A stretch of DNA of 64,000 nucleotides from the NCBI RefSeq assembly GCF_021390545.1, contig NZ_JAJUWR010000001.1, positions 247,756-311,755 of the forward strand. Reading direction: 5' to 3'. The notes beneath the pieces were generated by a model. The model ran no database searches. It was not told the origin of the DNA and worked only from the letters and a program-made list of their open reading frames with translations. The stretch's first letter is position 1. Each line of letters opens with the position of its first letter. The translations under genes and the position numbers were made by a program. This document shows positions 1-7,828 of this stretch, piece after piece. This DNA comes from Algoriphagus sp. AGSA1. Its GTDB lineage: Bacteria; Bacteroidota; Bacteroidia; Cytophagales; Cyclobacteriaceae.

Positions 1-1156
1 ACTCGATTTCCGAGTTTTCCTCAGGCGAATAAAATCTCAGCCTTGGCTCTTCATCATGTGTGTCCTCGTCCCGGGAATTATTGAAAAAAGCCGCTGACTG
101 GTAAAATTCTTCATGACGGATAGGATCGTAAGGATGACTATGGCATTGGACACATGCCATGGTAGTACTTTGCCAAACTTCATAGGTGGTGCCCACTCGG
201 TCAAGTACAGCAGCCACTCTAAATTCCTCGTCATCAGTTCCACCCTCATCATTGTTCATGGTATTGCGGTGAAAAGCCGTGGCGGCCAACTGATCTTCTG
301 TGGGATTTGGAAGTAAGTCTCCAGCAAGTTGCTCAATGGTGAATTCATCAAATGGCTTGTCGGCATTGAATGCACGGATCACCCAGTCGCGATAAGGCCA
401 CATCGTACGGGAAACATCCCGCTCATAGCCTTTGGTGTCGGCATACCTGGCTAGGTCTAGCCACCAGGTAGCCCATTTTTCCCCGTATGTTGGAGAGGAA
501 AGAAGCAGGTCGACTGCTTGATCATAAGAGATTTTTCCAGATGAATATTGGTTCAAAAGGTCTTCTGAAGGAGGTAGTCCAGTGATGTCTAGCGAAGCTC
601 TTCGAAGAAGTTTAAGTGGGTTTTCCTCTGGCGAAAATGTTAGGTCATTCTCTTCGAGTTTTTTGCCTATATAAAAATCGATGGAATTTATTGCGGAAGG
701 ATTATTGTCAGAAGCGAAACCCGCAGTAGTTCTTTGCTCCGCTACCTCAGGCGCCTCGACAGGATCATAAGCCCAATGTTTGCCCCATTTTGCGCCCTGT
801 TTGATCCAGGTTTTCAGAAGATCTATTTCCTCCTCCGAAAGTGGAGAACGTTCATAGGGCATTCTCACTTCAGGATCTGAAGCTGTCAATCTTTTGATCA
901 ATTCACTTCCATTGGGGTCGCCGGGAATAATTGCAGGGTGTCCAGAATCTGTGTTTTCAAAAGCCTCTTCTTCGAAGAGTACAGAGAATCCTCCGCTTTT
1001 TTTGACCCCACCATGGCAGGAAATACAGTTCTTGTTTAATATAGGCTTGATCTGGGTGCTAAAATCGACTTCCTTTTCTTGGCCAAAAACGAAAAAGCCC
1101 GCAATGCCTATGATTACGGCTAAGGAAAGTAAGCCAGCTACTTTAAGATTATTCAT
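1..1156 (-). CDS. PSD1-type cytochrome c / DUF1549 protein (partial, C-terminus off left edge)
   Basis: Reading the minus strand from an ATG at 1156 gives an open frame to the window edge (about 385 codons), so the C-terminus is missing. Residues 1-25 form a signal peptide or N-terminal anchor (LSLAVIIGIAGFFVFG). A heme-binding CISCHGG motif follows near residue 43 in the planctomycete-type cytochrome c domain (PSCyt1), then a DUF1549 (PSCyt2) region with KWATWWLDLARYADTKGYER, and a second heme motif CVQCHSHPYDP near the edge. Family members are periplasmic or exported multi-domain proteins, usually ending in DUF1553, that are common in Planctomycetes and Bacteroidota; their biochemical role is poorly known, and they are often found beside DUF1501 or sugar-catabolic genes. 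The expected DUF1553 part would lie to the left. No partner gene is visible in the window. Confidence 0.88.
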   Translation of the reverse strand, partial: MNNLKVAGLLSLAVIIGIAGFFVFGQEKEVDFSTQIKPILNKNCISCHGGVKKSGGFSVLFEEEAFENTDSGHPAIIPGDPNGSELIKRLTASDPEVRMPYERSPLSEEEIDLLKTWIKQGAKWGKHWAYDPVEAPEVAEQRTTAGFASDNNPSAINSIDFYIGKKLEENDLTFSPEENPLKLLRRASLDITGLPPSEDLLNQYSSGKISYDQAVDLLLSSPTYGEKWATWWLDLARYADTKGYERDVSRTMWPYRDWVIRAFNADKPFDEFTIEQLAGDLLPNPTEDQLAATAFHRNTMNNDEGGTDDEEFRVAAVLDRVGTTYEVWQSTTMACVQCHSHPYDPIRHEEFYQSAAFFNNSRDEDTHDEEPRLRFYSPEENSEIE

Positions 1157-1551
1157 GGGTCATTGAATGAACCTGAATGTAAAGAATTCTGGGCTACTTC
1201 GAAAACCGTTTATAGGATTTGGGTAATTATGGGTAAGTGTGGGCTTTTATTCTGGGATATTGGGTTTGGTAAGATGTATCGGATGTATAGTGATTTCTGA
1301 CGGTATCTTGCTTTATAGGACAAGCTAATTATCAAAGTAATAAATCCCCCTTGCTCCCTTTGCGAAATTTTTGGTTCCAAAAAGTACTTAAAAAGTAAAG
1401 AGGAGTTATTCCAGCTCTGACACCAAAAGTTTGTGTAACACCCCGTTGTGATGCGAAATGACCGTAATCTATACGTTCCTCGTGTATATGAAAATCAGTG
1501 AACTAAGATCTGAAAACCAGGGGAATCGCCTTTAACAATCCTAAAGGGGAG
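1157..1551. other. intergenic region without recognised gene
   Basis: About 400 bases between the cytochrome c gene, which starts at 1156 and reads left, and the inverted-repeat pair before tdh. I see no credible ORF on either strand, no RNA gene and no clear promoter match. It should contain the promoter of the cytochrome c gene in its left part. Confidence 0.5.
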
Positions 1552-1638
1552 AAACCCTTCAAGGGTTAAGCTATCTGAAAGTAAATATACTTACTTCATC
1601 CAGTCTCAATTTTTTCCTGGCTAACCCTTGAAGGGTTT
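1552..1638. repeat. pair of inverted palindromic repeats (AACCCTTSAAGGGTT)
   Basis: Two 15-bp near-palindromes lie at 1553-1567 (AACCCTT-C-AAGGGTT) and 1623-1637 (AACCCTT-G-AAGGGTT). They are exact reverse complements of one another, and the match extends a few bases on both sides (AAGC at 1568-1571 against GCT at 1619-1621). Each can fold alone, or the two can pair into one long stem around a ~50-nt loop. This looks like a small interspersed palindromic repeat downstream of tdh rather than a protein-binding site, but copy number elsewhere in the genome is not visible here. Confidence 0.55.
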
Positions 1639-1643
1639 TGAAG

Positions 1644-1670
1644 AAAACACCCCGCTTTTTAGGGCGGGTA
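1644..1670 (-). terminator. possible terminator of tdh
   Basis: On the minus strand, just past the tdh stop codon, CCCGC pairs with GCGGG across an 8-nt A-rich loop (1651-1668) and is followed by TGTTTTCTT. The stem is short (5 bp) and the U-tract interrupted, so this is a weak intrinsic terminator candidate. Confidence 0.4.
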
Positions 1671-1676
1671 GAGTAA

Positions 1677-2624
1677 TTAGAATTTGAAGTTTGGAAGATT
1701 CTCCAAAATATCCTTGGTCATGGTATCCAGATCATAGTCGTGCCGCCATCCCCAGTCTTTCCTCGCACAGGAATCATCGATGCTGTCCGGCCAGCTATCG
1801 GCGATTGCCTGTCGGAAATCAGGATTATACTCGATTTTGAAATCAGGAATGTGCTTGAGAATGCTTTGATAAATTTCTTTTGGGGTGAAATTCATCGCTG
1901 CGAGATTGTAGCTGGATCGGATTTTCACAGCTTCCCGTGGTGCATTCATCAGGTCCAAGGTGGCTTTGATCGCATCGGGCATGTACATCATCGGAAGGGA
2001 ACTGTCTTCACGAAGGAAGCAATTGAATTTTTCCCCCGCCAAAGCTTTATGATAAATATCCACCGCATAATCTGTCGTACCACCTCCAGGAAGGGATTTG
2101 TATCCTATTAAGCCAGGGTATCGCAGACTTCTAACGTCCACATTGAATTTCTGAAAATAGTATTCGCACCATCTCTCACCGGCTTGCTTCGAAATACCAT
2201 AGACGGTATTCGGCTCTTTCACGCAGTATTGAGGAGTATTGATTTTGGGGGTATTTGGGCCAAATACCGCTATAGAAGACGGCCAATAGACTTTGTTGAG
2301 CTTAAATTCCTTGGCAAGTTCCAGCACATGGAGTAAGCTTTCCATATTGAGCTCCCATGCGAAAAGAGGCTTTTTCTCACCTACGGCGGAAAGCACTGCC
2401 GCCAAATGATAGATTTGGGTGATTTTTTCTTCCTTGACTAGATTTCTCAAACCTTGCTTGTCCATCACATCAAGGACTTGAAAGCGACAAAAGTCAAATT
2501 TTGATTTTGCCGATTCGTTGAGATCTGTTGCGATTACTTGCTCAGCACCAAACTGATCTGTCAGGGATTTGGTGAGTTCAGAACCCAATTGCCCTGCAGC
2601 GCCTATTACCAGGATTTTTTCCAT
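1677..2624 (-). CDS. tdh: L-threonine 3-dehydrogenase (SDR / epimerase type)
   Basis: A 315-residue NAD-dependent epimerase/dehydratase-fold protein. The N-terminus carries the Rossmann motif GAAGQLGSEL (residues 8-17), a later SSIAVFG segment, and the catalytic YGISK (YxxxK). It matches the short-chain type of threonine dehydrogenase known from Bacteroidota (Flavobacterium-type), which oxidises L-threonine to 2-amino-3-ketobutyrate with NAD and is unrelated to the zinc-dependent E. coli Tdh. The divergent neighbour 155 bp away is 2-amino-3-ketobutyrate CoA ligase, the next enzyme of the same pathway, which makes the substrate assignment strong. The ATG at 2624 is the only sensible start ahead of the Rossmann motif. 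Cytosolic. Confidence 0.92.
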   Translation of the reverse strand: MEKILVIGAAGQLGSELTKSLTDQFGAEQVIATDLNESAKSKFDFCRFQVLDVMDKQGLRNLVKEEKITQIYHLAAVLSAVGEKKPLFAWELNMESLLHVLELAKEFKLNKVYWPSSIAVFGPNTPKINTPQYCVKEPNTVYGISKQAGERWCEYYFQKFNVDVRSLRYPGLIGYKSLPGGGTTDYAVDIYHKALAGEKFNCFLREDSSLPMMYMPDAIKATLDLMNAPREAVKIRSSYNLAAMNFTPKEIYQSILKHIPDFKIEYNPDFRQAIADSWPDSIDDSCARKDWGWRHDYDLDTMTKDILENLPNFKF

Positions 2625-2672
2625 TAATTATTCTTTCAAAATCTACCTAAAGCTGAGCTCTGGGTTTTTGTT

Positions 2673-2680
2673 TATATTTG
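2673..2680 (+). promoter_or_regulatory. candidate -7 box for kbl
   Basis: TATATTTG fits TAnnTTTG and lies about 100 bp before the kbl start. No clear -33 element is present upstream. It sits back to back with the candidate tdh box (2693-2700), so the two genes may share a regulatory region. Confidence 0.3.
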
Positions 2681-2692
2681 GGTTTGCGATGG

Positions 2693-2700
2693 CAAAAGTA
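2693..2700 (-). promoter_or_regulatory. candidate -7 box for tdh
   Basis: Minus-strand TACTTTTG fits the Bacteroidota -7 consensus TAnnTTTG and lies about 70 bp before the tdh start. I could not find a matching -33 TTTG at the usual distance, so this is only a partial match. Confidence 0.3.
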
Positions 2701-2779
2701 AGAAAAAACTGCTTCCTGAGCAGGATTTTTGACTAAAGGAATCATACGTTTTTGAATAACATAAAATCAACTAGCTATC

Positions 2780-3976
2780 ATGTTCGATCAGTTCAGACCC
2801 AAATTACAAGAAGAGCTAAAGGGAATAGAAGAGGCCGGCCTTTTTAAGAAGGAACGGGTTATAACTTCTCCGCAATCAGCTGAAATCACCATTGCCGGAG
2901 GGCAGAAAGTGTTGAATTTCTGTGCGAATAATTACCTGGGACTTTCCTCACATCCAAAAGTCATAGAAGCGGCTAAGGCTGCTATTGACTCCCATGGATT
3001 TGGCATGTCTTCCGTACGGTTTATTTGCGGAACCCAGGATATTCACAAGGAATTGGAAAAGAAAATCTCTGAATTTCTGGGTACAGAGGACACAATTCTT
3101 TACGCCGCGGCTTTTGATGCAAACGGAGGAGTCTTTGAACCGCTTTTGGGGCCAGAGGATGCTATTATATCAGATGCTCTGAACCACGCATCCATTATCG
3201 ATGGTGTGCGTCTGTGTAAGGCAATGCGTTTCCGCTATCAGCACAACGATATGGCTGACCTTGAGGCACAGCTAAAGGATGCCGTTGCTAAGGGGGCAAA
3301 GCAAAAAATCATCGTTACCGATGGGGTTTTCTCCATGGATGGCACCATTGCACAGCTGGACAAGATCGTGGAGTTGGCAGAGAAATATGAAGCCATGGTG
3401 ATGACAGATGAGTGTCATTCCACAGGCTTCATGGGTAAAACCGGTCGTGGTGTGCATGAGCATTGTGACGTGATGGGCAGGATAGATATCATCACTGGCA
3501 CCCTTGGGAAGGCTTTAGGTGGTGCTTCAGGAGGATTTACTTCTGGAAGGAAAGAGATTGTTGAATTACTTCGTCAGCGTTCCAGACCTTACTTGTTTTC
3601 AAATACATTGGCACCATCCATCACAGGTGCTTCAATAGCGGTATTTGACCTGCTGTCTGAGACGACTGAACTGAGGGATAAACTGGAGGAAAACACCAAG
3701 TATTTTCGGGAGAAAATGACCGCTGCCGGTTTTGATATCAAACCAGGGGAGCATGCCATCGTGCCGATTATGCTGTATGATGCTGTTCTTTCGCAGAAAA
3801 TGGCTGAGAAAGTCTTGGAGAAAGGCATTTATGTCATTGGTTTCTATTATCCCGTAGTTCCTAAAGGGCAGGCCAGAATACGTGTTCAGATCTCCGCAGG
3901 TCATGATCGGGAGCATCTGGACCAGGCGATTGCAGCTTTCACGGAAGTGGGGAAAGAACTGGGAGTGATAGAGTAA
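2780..3976 (+). CDS. kbl: 2-amino-3-ketobutyrate CoA ligase (glycine C-acetyltransferase)
   Basis: A 398-residue PLP enzyme of the alpha-oxoamine synthase family, the normal length for Kbl. Visible landmarks are [11 protein letters not shown] near residue 50, [12 protein letters not shown] near 130-140, [10 protein letters not shown] near 210 (the PLP-contacting Asp and His), and [15 protein letters not shown] near 240, whose Lys forms the Schiff base. The enzyme cleaves 2-amino-3-ketobutyrate with CoA to glycine and acetyl-CoA. It is divergent from tdh, so both steps of threonine degradation to glycine are controlled from one intergenic region. The ATG at 2780 gives the family-typical N-terminus. 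A strong terminator follows. Confidence 0.95.
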   Translation: MFDQFRPKLQEELKGIEEAGLFKKERVITSPQSAEITIAGGQKVLNFCANNYLGLSSHPKVIEAAKAAIDSHGFGMSSVRFICGTQDIHKELEKKISEFLGTEDTILYAAAFDANGGVFEPLLGPEDAIISDALNHASIIDGVRLCKAMRFRYQHNDMADLEAQLKDAVAKGAKQKIIVTDGVFSMDGTIAQLDKIVELAEKYEAMVMTDECHSTGFMGKTGRGVHEHCDVMGRIDIITGTLGKALGGASGGFTSGRKEIVELLRQRSRPYLFSNTLAPSITGASIAVFDLLSETTELRDKLEENTKYFREKMTAAGFDIKPGEHAIVPIMLYDAVLSQKMAEKVLEKGIYVIGFYYPVVPKGQARIRVQISAGHDREHLDQAIAAFTEVGKELGVIE

Positions 3977-4048
3977 CCATCAAGGATCAGGTTAATTAAC
4001 ACTGATTTTATAGTAGGTTGTTGGATGCCAGATGTCCGATACTTTAAA

Positions 4049-4083
4049 GCCGGGTTTCTATTTTAGATTCCCGGTTTTTTTTT
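4049..4083 (+). terminator. intrinsic terminator of kbl
   Basis: CCGGG (4050-4054) pairs with CCCGG (4070-4074), with an internal TCTA/TAGA pairing, followed directly by a run of nine T. It lies about 75 bp past the kbl stop. Confidence 0.8.
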
Positions 4084-4175
4084 AACCACAAAGGACACAG
4101 AGATTGACGCAGAGTACGCAGGATTGTTTAACCGCAAAGTACCCAGAGGTAGCGCTAAGAAGATGAGGAGGATTT
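4084..4175. repeat. degenerate 'accacaaag-gacacagag' type interspersed repeat
   Basis: The stretch AACCACAAAGGACACAGAG ... ACGCAGAGTACGCAGG ... AACCGCAAAGTACCCAGAGG contains two degenerate copies of an intergenic repeat type that I recognise from many environmental bacterial genomes. It has no coding potential. Copy number cannot be judged from this window. Confidence 0.4.
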
Positions 4176-4179
4176 GGCC

Positions 4180-4202
4180 GTCGTGAGTGTCTCACTCACG
4201 AC
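4180..4202. repeat. perfect 10-bp inverted repeat (hairpin)
   Basis: GTCGTGAGTG (4180-4189), spacer TCT, CACTCACGAC (4193-4202) form a perfect 10-bp stem with a 3-nt loop, followed on the plus strand by TTTT. It could be a REP-like palindrome or a back-up terminator between kbl and the convergent DUF5715 gene. Confidence 0.6.
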
Positions 4203-4240
4203 TTTTGTTTCCGAAGTGTCTTGCTATTTGTCTAAAACAA

Positions 4241-4963
4241 TCACCTAACCGTCACATGGTAACAACTCTGTTTTCTTTCTTTGATAAAGAATATTTTGCC
4301 GTCTTCCTGAAATTCATCCAGAACCTTTTCAAGTGCTTTTTGCTTTTTCCTGTCGAAGCTTTTCTTACCATTAAATCTAATGTAGGAGATGTCAAAGGAG
4401 GATCCGTAAGAGTGGGAGCTAATGCCTTCAGTTGCGTTTCTGTTTCTTTTTCTTAGGCTTTTTTGTTGATCAGGAGTTCGGGTGACGGATGTGAGAACGA
4501 AGAAGGTCTCTGTATCTGTGAGGGTTTGGAACGCAGTGCCTATTTCTTCAAGGACGGTTTTTGAGTAGGGAGTAATAAACGGATGGCTATGCGTCAAAGT
4601 CATTACTTCGTACCCATTTCCTTCGCTCACCTGCACTAGTTTCTCATCCTCAACCAGTTTCTTCATATGATCTTCATCCTCGATCAAACCAAATCCATTG
4701 TGTTCAGCAGCATATAGGTGCTTGTCATATTCTTTCCCGATCAGGCCTTCAGGGATAGAGGGGATGACCCTGGGAGCGGGTAGATCCACTTCTATAGGCT
4801 CAGGTTTTTCAGGCTGGGGTGCGGATGTAGGATTGTTGGTAAGGGAAGAATAGGTGTTTTTTAGCTGTTTTTTCAATTCAGGCATATAAGCTTGGGTAGC
4901 TAAAGTACCTGCCGTAAAAAGTATGAAAAAAGCGGCTAGATAGATTAATGGTTTTTTTCTCAT
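4241..4963 (-). CDS. DUF5715-like, peptidase M15-type cell-wall protein
   Basis: A 240-residue protein with an N-terminal membrane anchor or signal (residues 5-25, LIYLAAFFILFTAGTLATQA), a Pro/Glu-rich linker near residue 45-60, and a C-terminal domain bearing SSHSYGSSFDIS and a final CYHVTVR. These resemble the zinc-ligand motifs SxHxxGxxxD and HxTV of LAS/M15 D,D-peptidases (VanY, DacB types), so the His, Asp and His ligands seem present. I recognise the family as the Bacteroidota DUF5715 group. It is probably a periplasmic peptidoglycan-acting enzyme, although activity is inferred from motifs only. It is convergent with kbl and has no operon partner. Confidence 0.7.
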   Translation of the reverse strand: MRKKPLIYLAAFFILFTAGTLATQAYMPELKKQLKNTYSSLTNNPTSAPQPEKPEPIEVDLPAPRVIPSIPEGLIGKEYDKHLYAAEHNGFGLIEDEDHMKKLVEDEKLVQVSEGNGYEVMTLTHSHPFITPYSKTVLEEIGTAFQTLTDTETFFVLTSVTRTPDQQKSLRKRNRNATEGISSHSYGSSFDISYIRFNGKKSFDRKKQKALEKVLDEFQEDGKIFFIKERKQSCYHVTVR

Positions 4964-5269
4964 AAGGGGATAAATTCCTTTCTCTTTTAAATTTTACAGA
5001 AGGTTAAGGTGCAAAGCAAAGATTAAACCATATCCTTACAGTAAATTAATTTTAGGTGGTTTATTGAATGGGGGTGTTGCCATTTTTGTATTAACTACAA
5101 ACCTTGGTTTTTTCCAAACCCTATCCCAATAGAAATTTATCTTCGGGTTATATAGCGTTATTAAAGGTATTTTGTACAGCAAAAAGGCACAACGACACAT
5201 ATGTCATAAGAATGACGTATTCCCGGCGCAAATAGTATGGGATTACCAAACTATTTTTGGATTCAACAA
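4964..5269. other. intergenic region between divergent genes
   Basis: About 300 bases between the DUF5715 gene and the short XRE gene. It should hold promoters for both. The only structure I see is the small palindrome ACATATGT near 5196-5203. No ORF or RNA gene was recognised. Confidence 0.4.
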
Positions 5270-5482
5270 ATGAACAAAAAAATGGATAGTAAAGCACTTG
5301 GAGTAAAACTGAAGACACTTCGGTTAAAAAATGGGTTTTCGCAGGATGAATTGGCAGCAACAGCTGGTGTCAGTCTGAGGACTGTGCAACGATTTGAAAA
5401 TTCCGAAGCAATTCCGAGGATGGATACTGTAAAGCGGATTTTTCAAGTTTTTTATTTCTTTAAAATCAATTTCTTGCGATAA
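5270..5482 (+). CDS. short XRE-family helix-turn-helix protein
   Basis: The protein is about 70 residues from the ATG at 5270; in-frame ATGs also exist at 5237 and 5282. It contains a clear HTH_3 domain: KLKTLRLKNGFSQDELAATAGVSLRTVQRFEN, then IPRMDTVKRIFQVF. The family normally continues past this point with a LytTR-like, tetratricopeptide or membrane segment; here it stops seven residues later (KINFLR), within a T-rich tract. It may be a small DNA-binding regulator or a remnant truncated by frameshift. No target is evident; its stop lies 23 bp from the convergent cdaA stop. Confidence 0.65.
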   Translation: MNKKMDSKALGVKLKTLRLKNGFSQDELAATAGVSLRTVQRFENSEAIPRMDTVKRIFQVFYFFKINFLR

Positions 5483-5505
5483 TTTAGATGGGAAACGAGT
5501 CCTTA

Positions 5506-6387
5506 TTAGGATGCCGATTTACTGGTCATAGCTAGTTTTCTCCGCTTTTTCATTTCATACTCTTCCAGATCTTCAAAGCGTGTATCAACATCCAGGTTGT
5601 TCAGGTAGTCATTGATAGTTTCTCTGATTTCCTGGAAAGACATATTATGAAGAATCTTCCCGTTTTTGGACATGGACAATTGGCCGGTCTCTTCAGATAC
5701 GATTAAAATCAATGAATCCGTAGCTTCGGACATACCTATGGCAGCACGGTGGCGAAGCCCAAATTGCGCAGGAACTTCACGCTCCGTGACAGGTAAAATA
5801 CAGCGTGCGGCTTTGATTTTGCCATTATGGATAATCACAGCGCCATCATGAAGAGGGCTGTATTTATTGAAAATGGAAATAAGCAATCTTTTGGAGAGTT
5901 CTGCATCCAGAATATCCCCGCTTTCCGCATAAAATTTGAGCTCAGTACTTTTAGAGATCACCATCAATGCACCTGTGTTACTACCGGCAAGTGTTTTGGA
6001 AGCATCGATGATAGGGCTGATGTTGAATAGGGAATTGTCTTTCTTTCTCCAGAAGAATAGCATGTCTTTCCAGACGTTGTCGTCTGAAAGGAGGGAAGAA
6101 CGACCGATCAGTAAAAGGAACTTCCTGATCTCCGGAGCGAAAATAATGATTGCTGCTATCACACCTACGCCCATGAATTGGCCTAGAATAGCAGTTAACA
6201 GTTCCATTCTTAATGCCCTAACTAAAAGGTAGATTAAGTAGATGGAAAGAAAGCCAAGGAAAATCTTAATGGCGACACTGCCTTTCAAAAGTTTGTAAAT
6301 CTGATACAATAGGGCAGCAACCAAAGCTATATCGATGATATTGACAATGGAGATGTCTAAAAATCCTATTTTGAAAAGTAAAGTCAA
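5506..6387 (-). CDS. cdaA: diadenylate cyclase CdaA
   Basis: A 293-residue membrane-bound DisA_N-domain enzyme that condenses two ATP into c-di-AMP. The N-terminus has three membrane helices (about residues 10-30, 38-58, 65-90), and the catalytic domain has the DGA motif (SPLHDGAVIIHNGKI, near residue 180) and the RHR motif (FGLRHRAAIGMSE, near 210). The C-terminal tail is basic. Its ATG overlaps the folP stop codon (ATGA arrangement at 6384-6387), so the two are translationally coupled. The folP-cdaA order is common in Bacteroidota. c-di-AMP controls osmolyte and potassium balance and cell-wall homeostasis. Confidence 0.95.
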   Translation of the reverse strand: MTLLFKIGFLDISIVNIIDIALVAALLYQIYKLLKGSVAIKIFLGFLSIYLIYLLVRALRMELLTAILGQFMGVGVIAAIIIFAPEIRKFLLLIGRSSLLSDDNVWKDMLFFWRKKDNSLFNISPIIDASKTLAGSNTGALMVISKSTELKFYAESGDILDAELSKRLLISIFNKYSPLHDGAVIIHNGKIKAARCILPVTEREVPAQFGLRHRAAIGMSEATDSLILIVSEETGQLSMSKNGKILHNMSFQEIRETINDYLNNLDVDTRFEDLEEYEMKKRRKLAMTSKSAS

Positions 6388-7268
6388 GGGTATAAAGTGT
6401 TGAATAATTTTAATGTTTCGTTTGCTTCTTTAACGTCGTGAACCCTAAGTATGTTTGCCCCATGACATAAAGCAAACATGTTTAGTGCCGTGGTTCCATT
6501 CAACGCATCATCTGCGCTTACCTCAAGTGCATTTGCAATCATTGACTTTCTGGAAAGACCTACAAGTAACGGTAATGAAAGCGTCTTAAAGTGGTGAAGG
6601 TTCCGCAGCAAGAAATAATTCTGTTCTAGCATTTTAGCAAACCCAAATCCTGGATCGATAATTACATCTTTGATGCCAAACTTTCTGAAATGTTCTAGTT
6701 TTTCAGAGAAATAGAACAATATTTCTCCTAAAATATCTGAATATCCTGTTTTTTTCTGCATGTTCTGAGGATTTCCTCTCATGTGCATGGCAATGTAGGG
6801 CACCTGAAGCTTTGCCACGGTTGGGATCATCTCTTCATCTAGATCCCCCGCAGAAATATCGTTTATGATATGGGCTCCGTGTTTGATCGCCTCTTTGGCA
6901 ACTTTCGAGCGAAATGTATCAACAGAAATCAATATTTCCGGATAATTGGATATAATCCAGTCTATGGCAGGGATCACCCTATCTATTTCTTCCTGAATAC
7001 TTACCTCTACTGCCCCAGGTCTGGAACTATAGCCGCCCACATCCAGGAAATTTGCACCATGGGCAATATGCTTAGTAACTAGGGTGTCAAGTTTTGATTT
7101 GGATTTTTCTGCCCTGCTGCCTTCAAAAAATGAATCTGGTGTCAGATTAACAATCCCCATGAGCTGAGGTTTGTCCAAGCTGACAAGCCGTCCATCGATT
7201 TGAAGGGTGATTTTTTGGGGAAATGATTTATCTTCGGTGTTAGAAGACTTGCCCGGAAGAGGAAACAT
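6384..7268 (-). CDS. folP: dihydropteroate synthase
   Basis: A 294-residue TIM-barrel enzyme joining 6-hydroxymethyl-dihydropterin diphosphate and p-aminobenzoate in folate synthesis. Diagnostic segments in order are LMGIVNLTPDSFF (about residues 37-49), DVGGYSSRPGA, VDTFR, HIINDIS, AMHMRGNPQ, DPGFGFAK and VGLSRKSMI, all intact. The C-terminus overlaps the cdaA start by four bases. Only 14 bp separate its ATG from the TTG start of the divergent DUF1599 gene, so its promoter must lie inside that gene or the divergent promoters overlap the coding starts. Confidence 0.96.
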   Translation of the reverse strand: MFPLPGKSSNTEDKSFPQKITLQIDGRLVSLDKPQLMGIVNLTPDSFFEGSRAEKSKSKLDTLVTKHIAHGANFLDVGGYSSRPGAVEVSIQEEIDRVIPAIDWIISNYPEILISVDTFRSKVAKEAIKHGAHIINDISAGDLDEEMIPTVAKLQVPYIAMHMRGNPQNMQKKTGYSDILGEILFYFSEKLEHFRKFGIKDVIIDPGFGFAKMLEQNYFLLRNLHHFKTLSLPLLVGLSRKSMIANALEVSADDALNGTTALNMFALCHGANILRVHDVKEANETLKLFNTLYP

Positions 7269-7282
7269 TAAATTAATAAACT

Positions 7283-7828
7283 TTGGAGACGCAAACGAGT
7301 AACGAATATAAGGAAGTTATCAGCCGTTGTAAAGAACTATTTCGTAAGAAGACTATAGATTATGGAACAGCTTGGAGAATATTTCGGCTTTCCTCCATTA
7401 CAGACCAGATTTTTATCAAGGCCCAGCGGATTCGATCCATTCAGGAGAAGGGAAACCAAAAAGTGAACGACCCTATTGAAGATGATTTCGTTGGGATCAT
7501 AAATTACTGTCTGATCGCATTACTGCAGATCAGCTATTCCTCCGATGAGAGAATGGAGATTCCTTTTGATGAACTGGAACCGGTCTATGATCATTGGGTA
7601 AATGAAACCAGAGGCCTACTGGAAAATAAAAACCACGACTATGGAGAAGCATGGAGAGATATGCGAGTAAGTTCCATGACAGACATTATTCTGATGAAAT
7701 TACTACGCACCAAGCAGATCGAGGATAATAAAGGGCAGACTTTAGTGTCTGAAGGCATAGAAGCTAACTATCAGGATATGATCAATTACGCTGTGTTTTG
7801 TTTGATTAAATTAAATTACCATGTTTAA
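7283..7828 (+). CDS. DUF1599 protein
   Basis: A 181-residue soluble protein made of two related halves: YKEVISRCKELFRKKTIDYGTAW and a later HWVNETRGLLENKNHDYGEAW, each followed by an S(S/M)TDxIxxKxxR segment and an INYxxxxLxQ/KxxY segment. This duplicated pattern is the DUF1599 family, reported near nucleotide-modification genes in phage contexts but of unknown function in Bacteroidota, where it commonly sits beside a DoxX-like gene as here. A stop codon lies at 7277-7279 in the same frame, so translation has to begin at the TTG at 7283 (there is no in-frame ATG before the conserved region). It overlaps the next gene by 8 bp. Confidence 0.85.
   Translation: METQTSNEYKEVISRCKELFRKKTIDYGTAWRIFRLSSITDQIFIKAQRIRSIQEKGNQKVNDPIEDDFVGIINYCLIALLQISYSSDERMEIPFDELEPVYDHWVNETRGLLENKNHDYGEAWRDMRVSSMTDIILMKLLRTKQIEDNKGQTLVSEGIEANYQDMINYAVFCLIKLNYHV

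Noticed and set aside
1740..2111. 123-codon plus-strand frame inside tdh
   Set aside because: It lies antisense to a gene with strong motifs and shows no recognisable domain.
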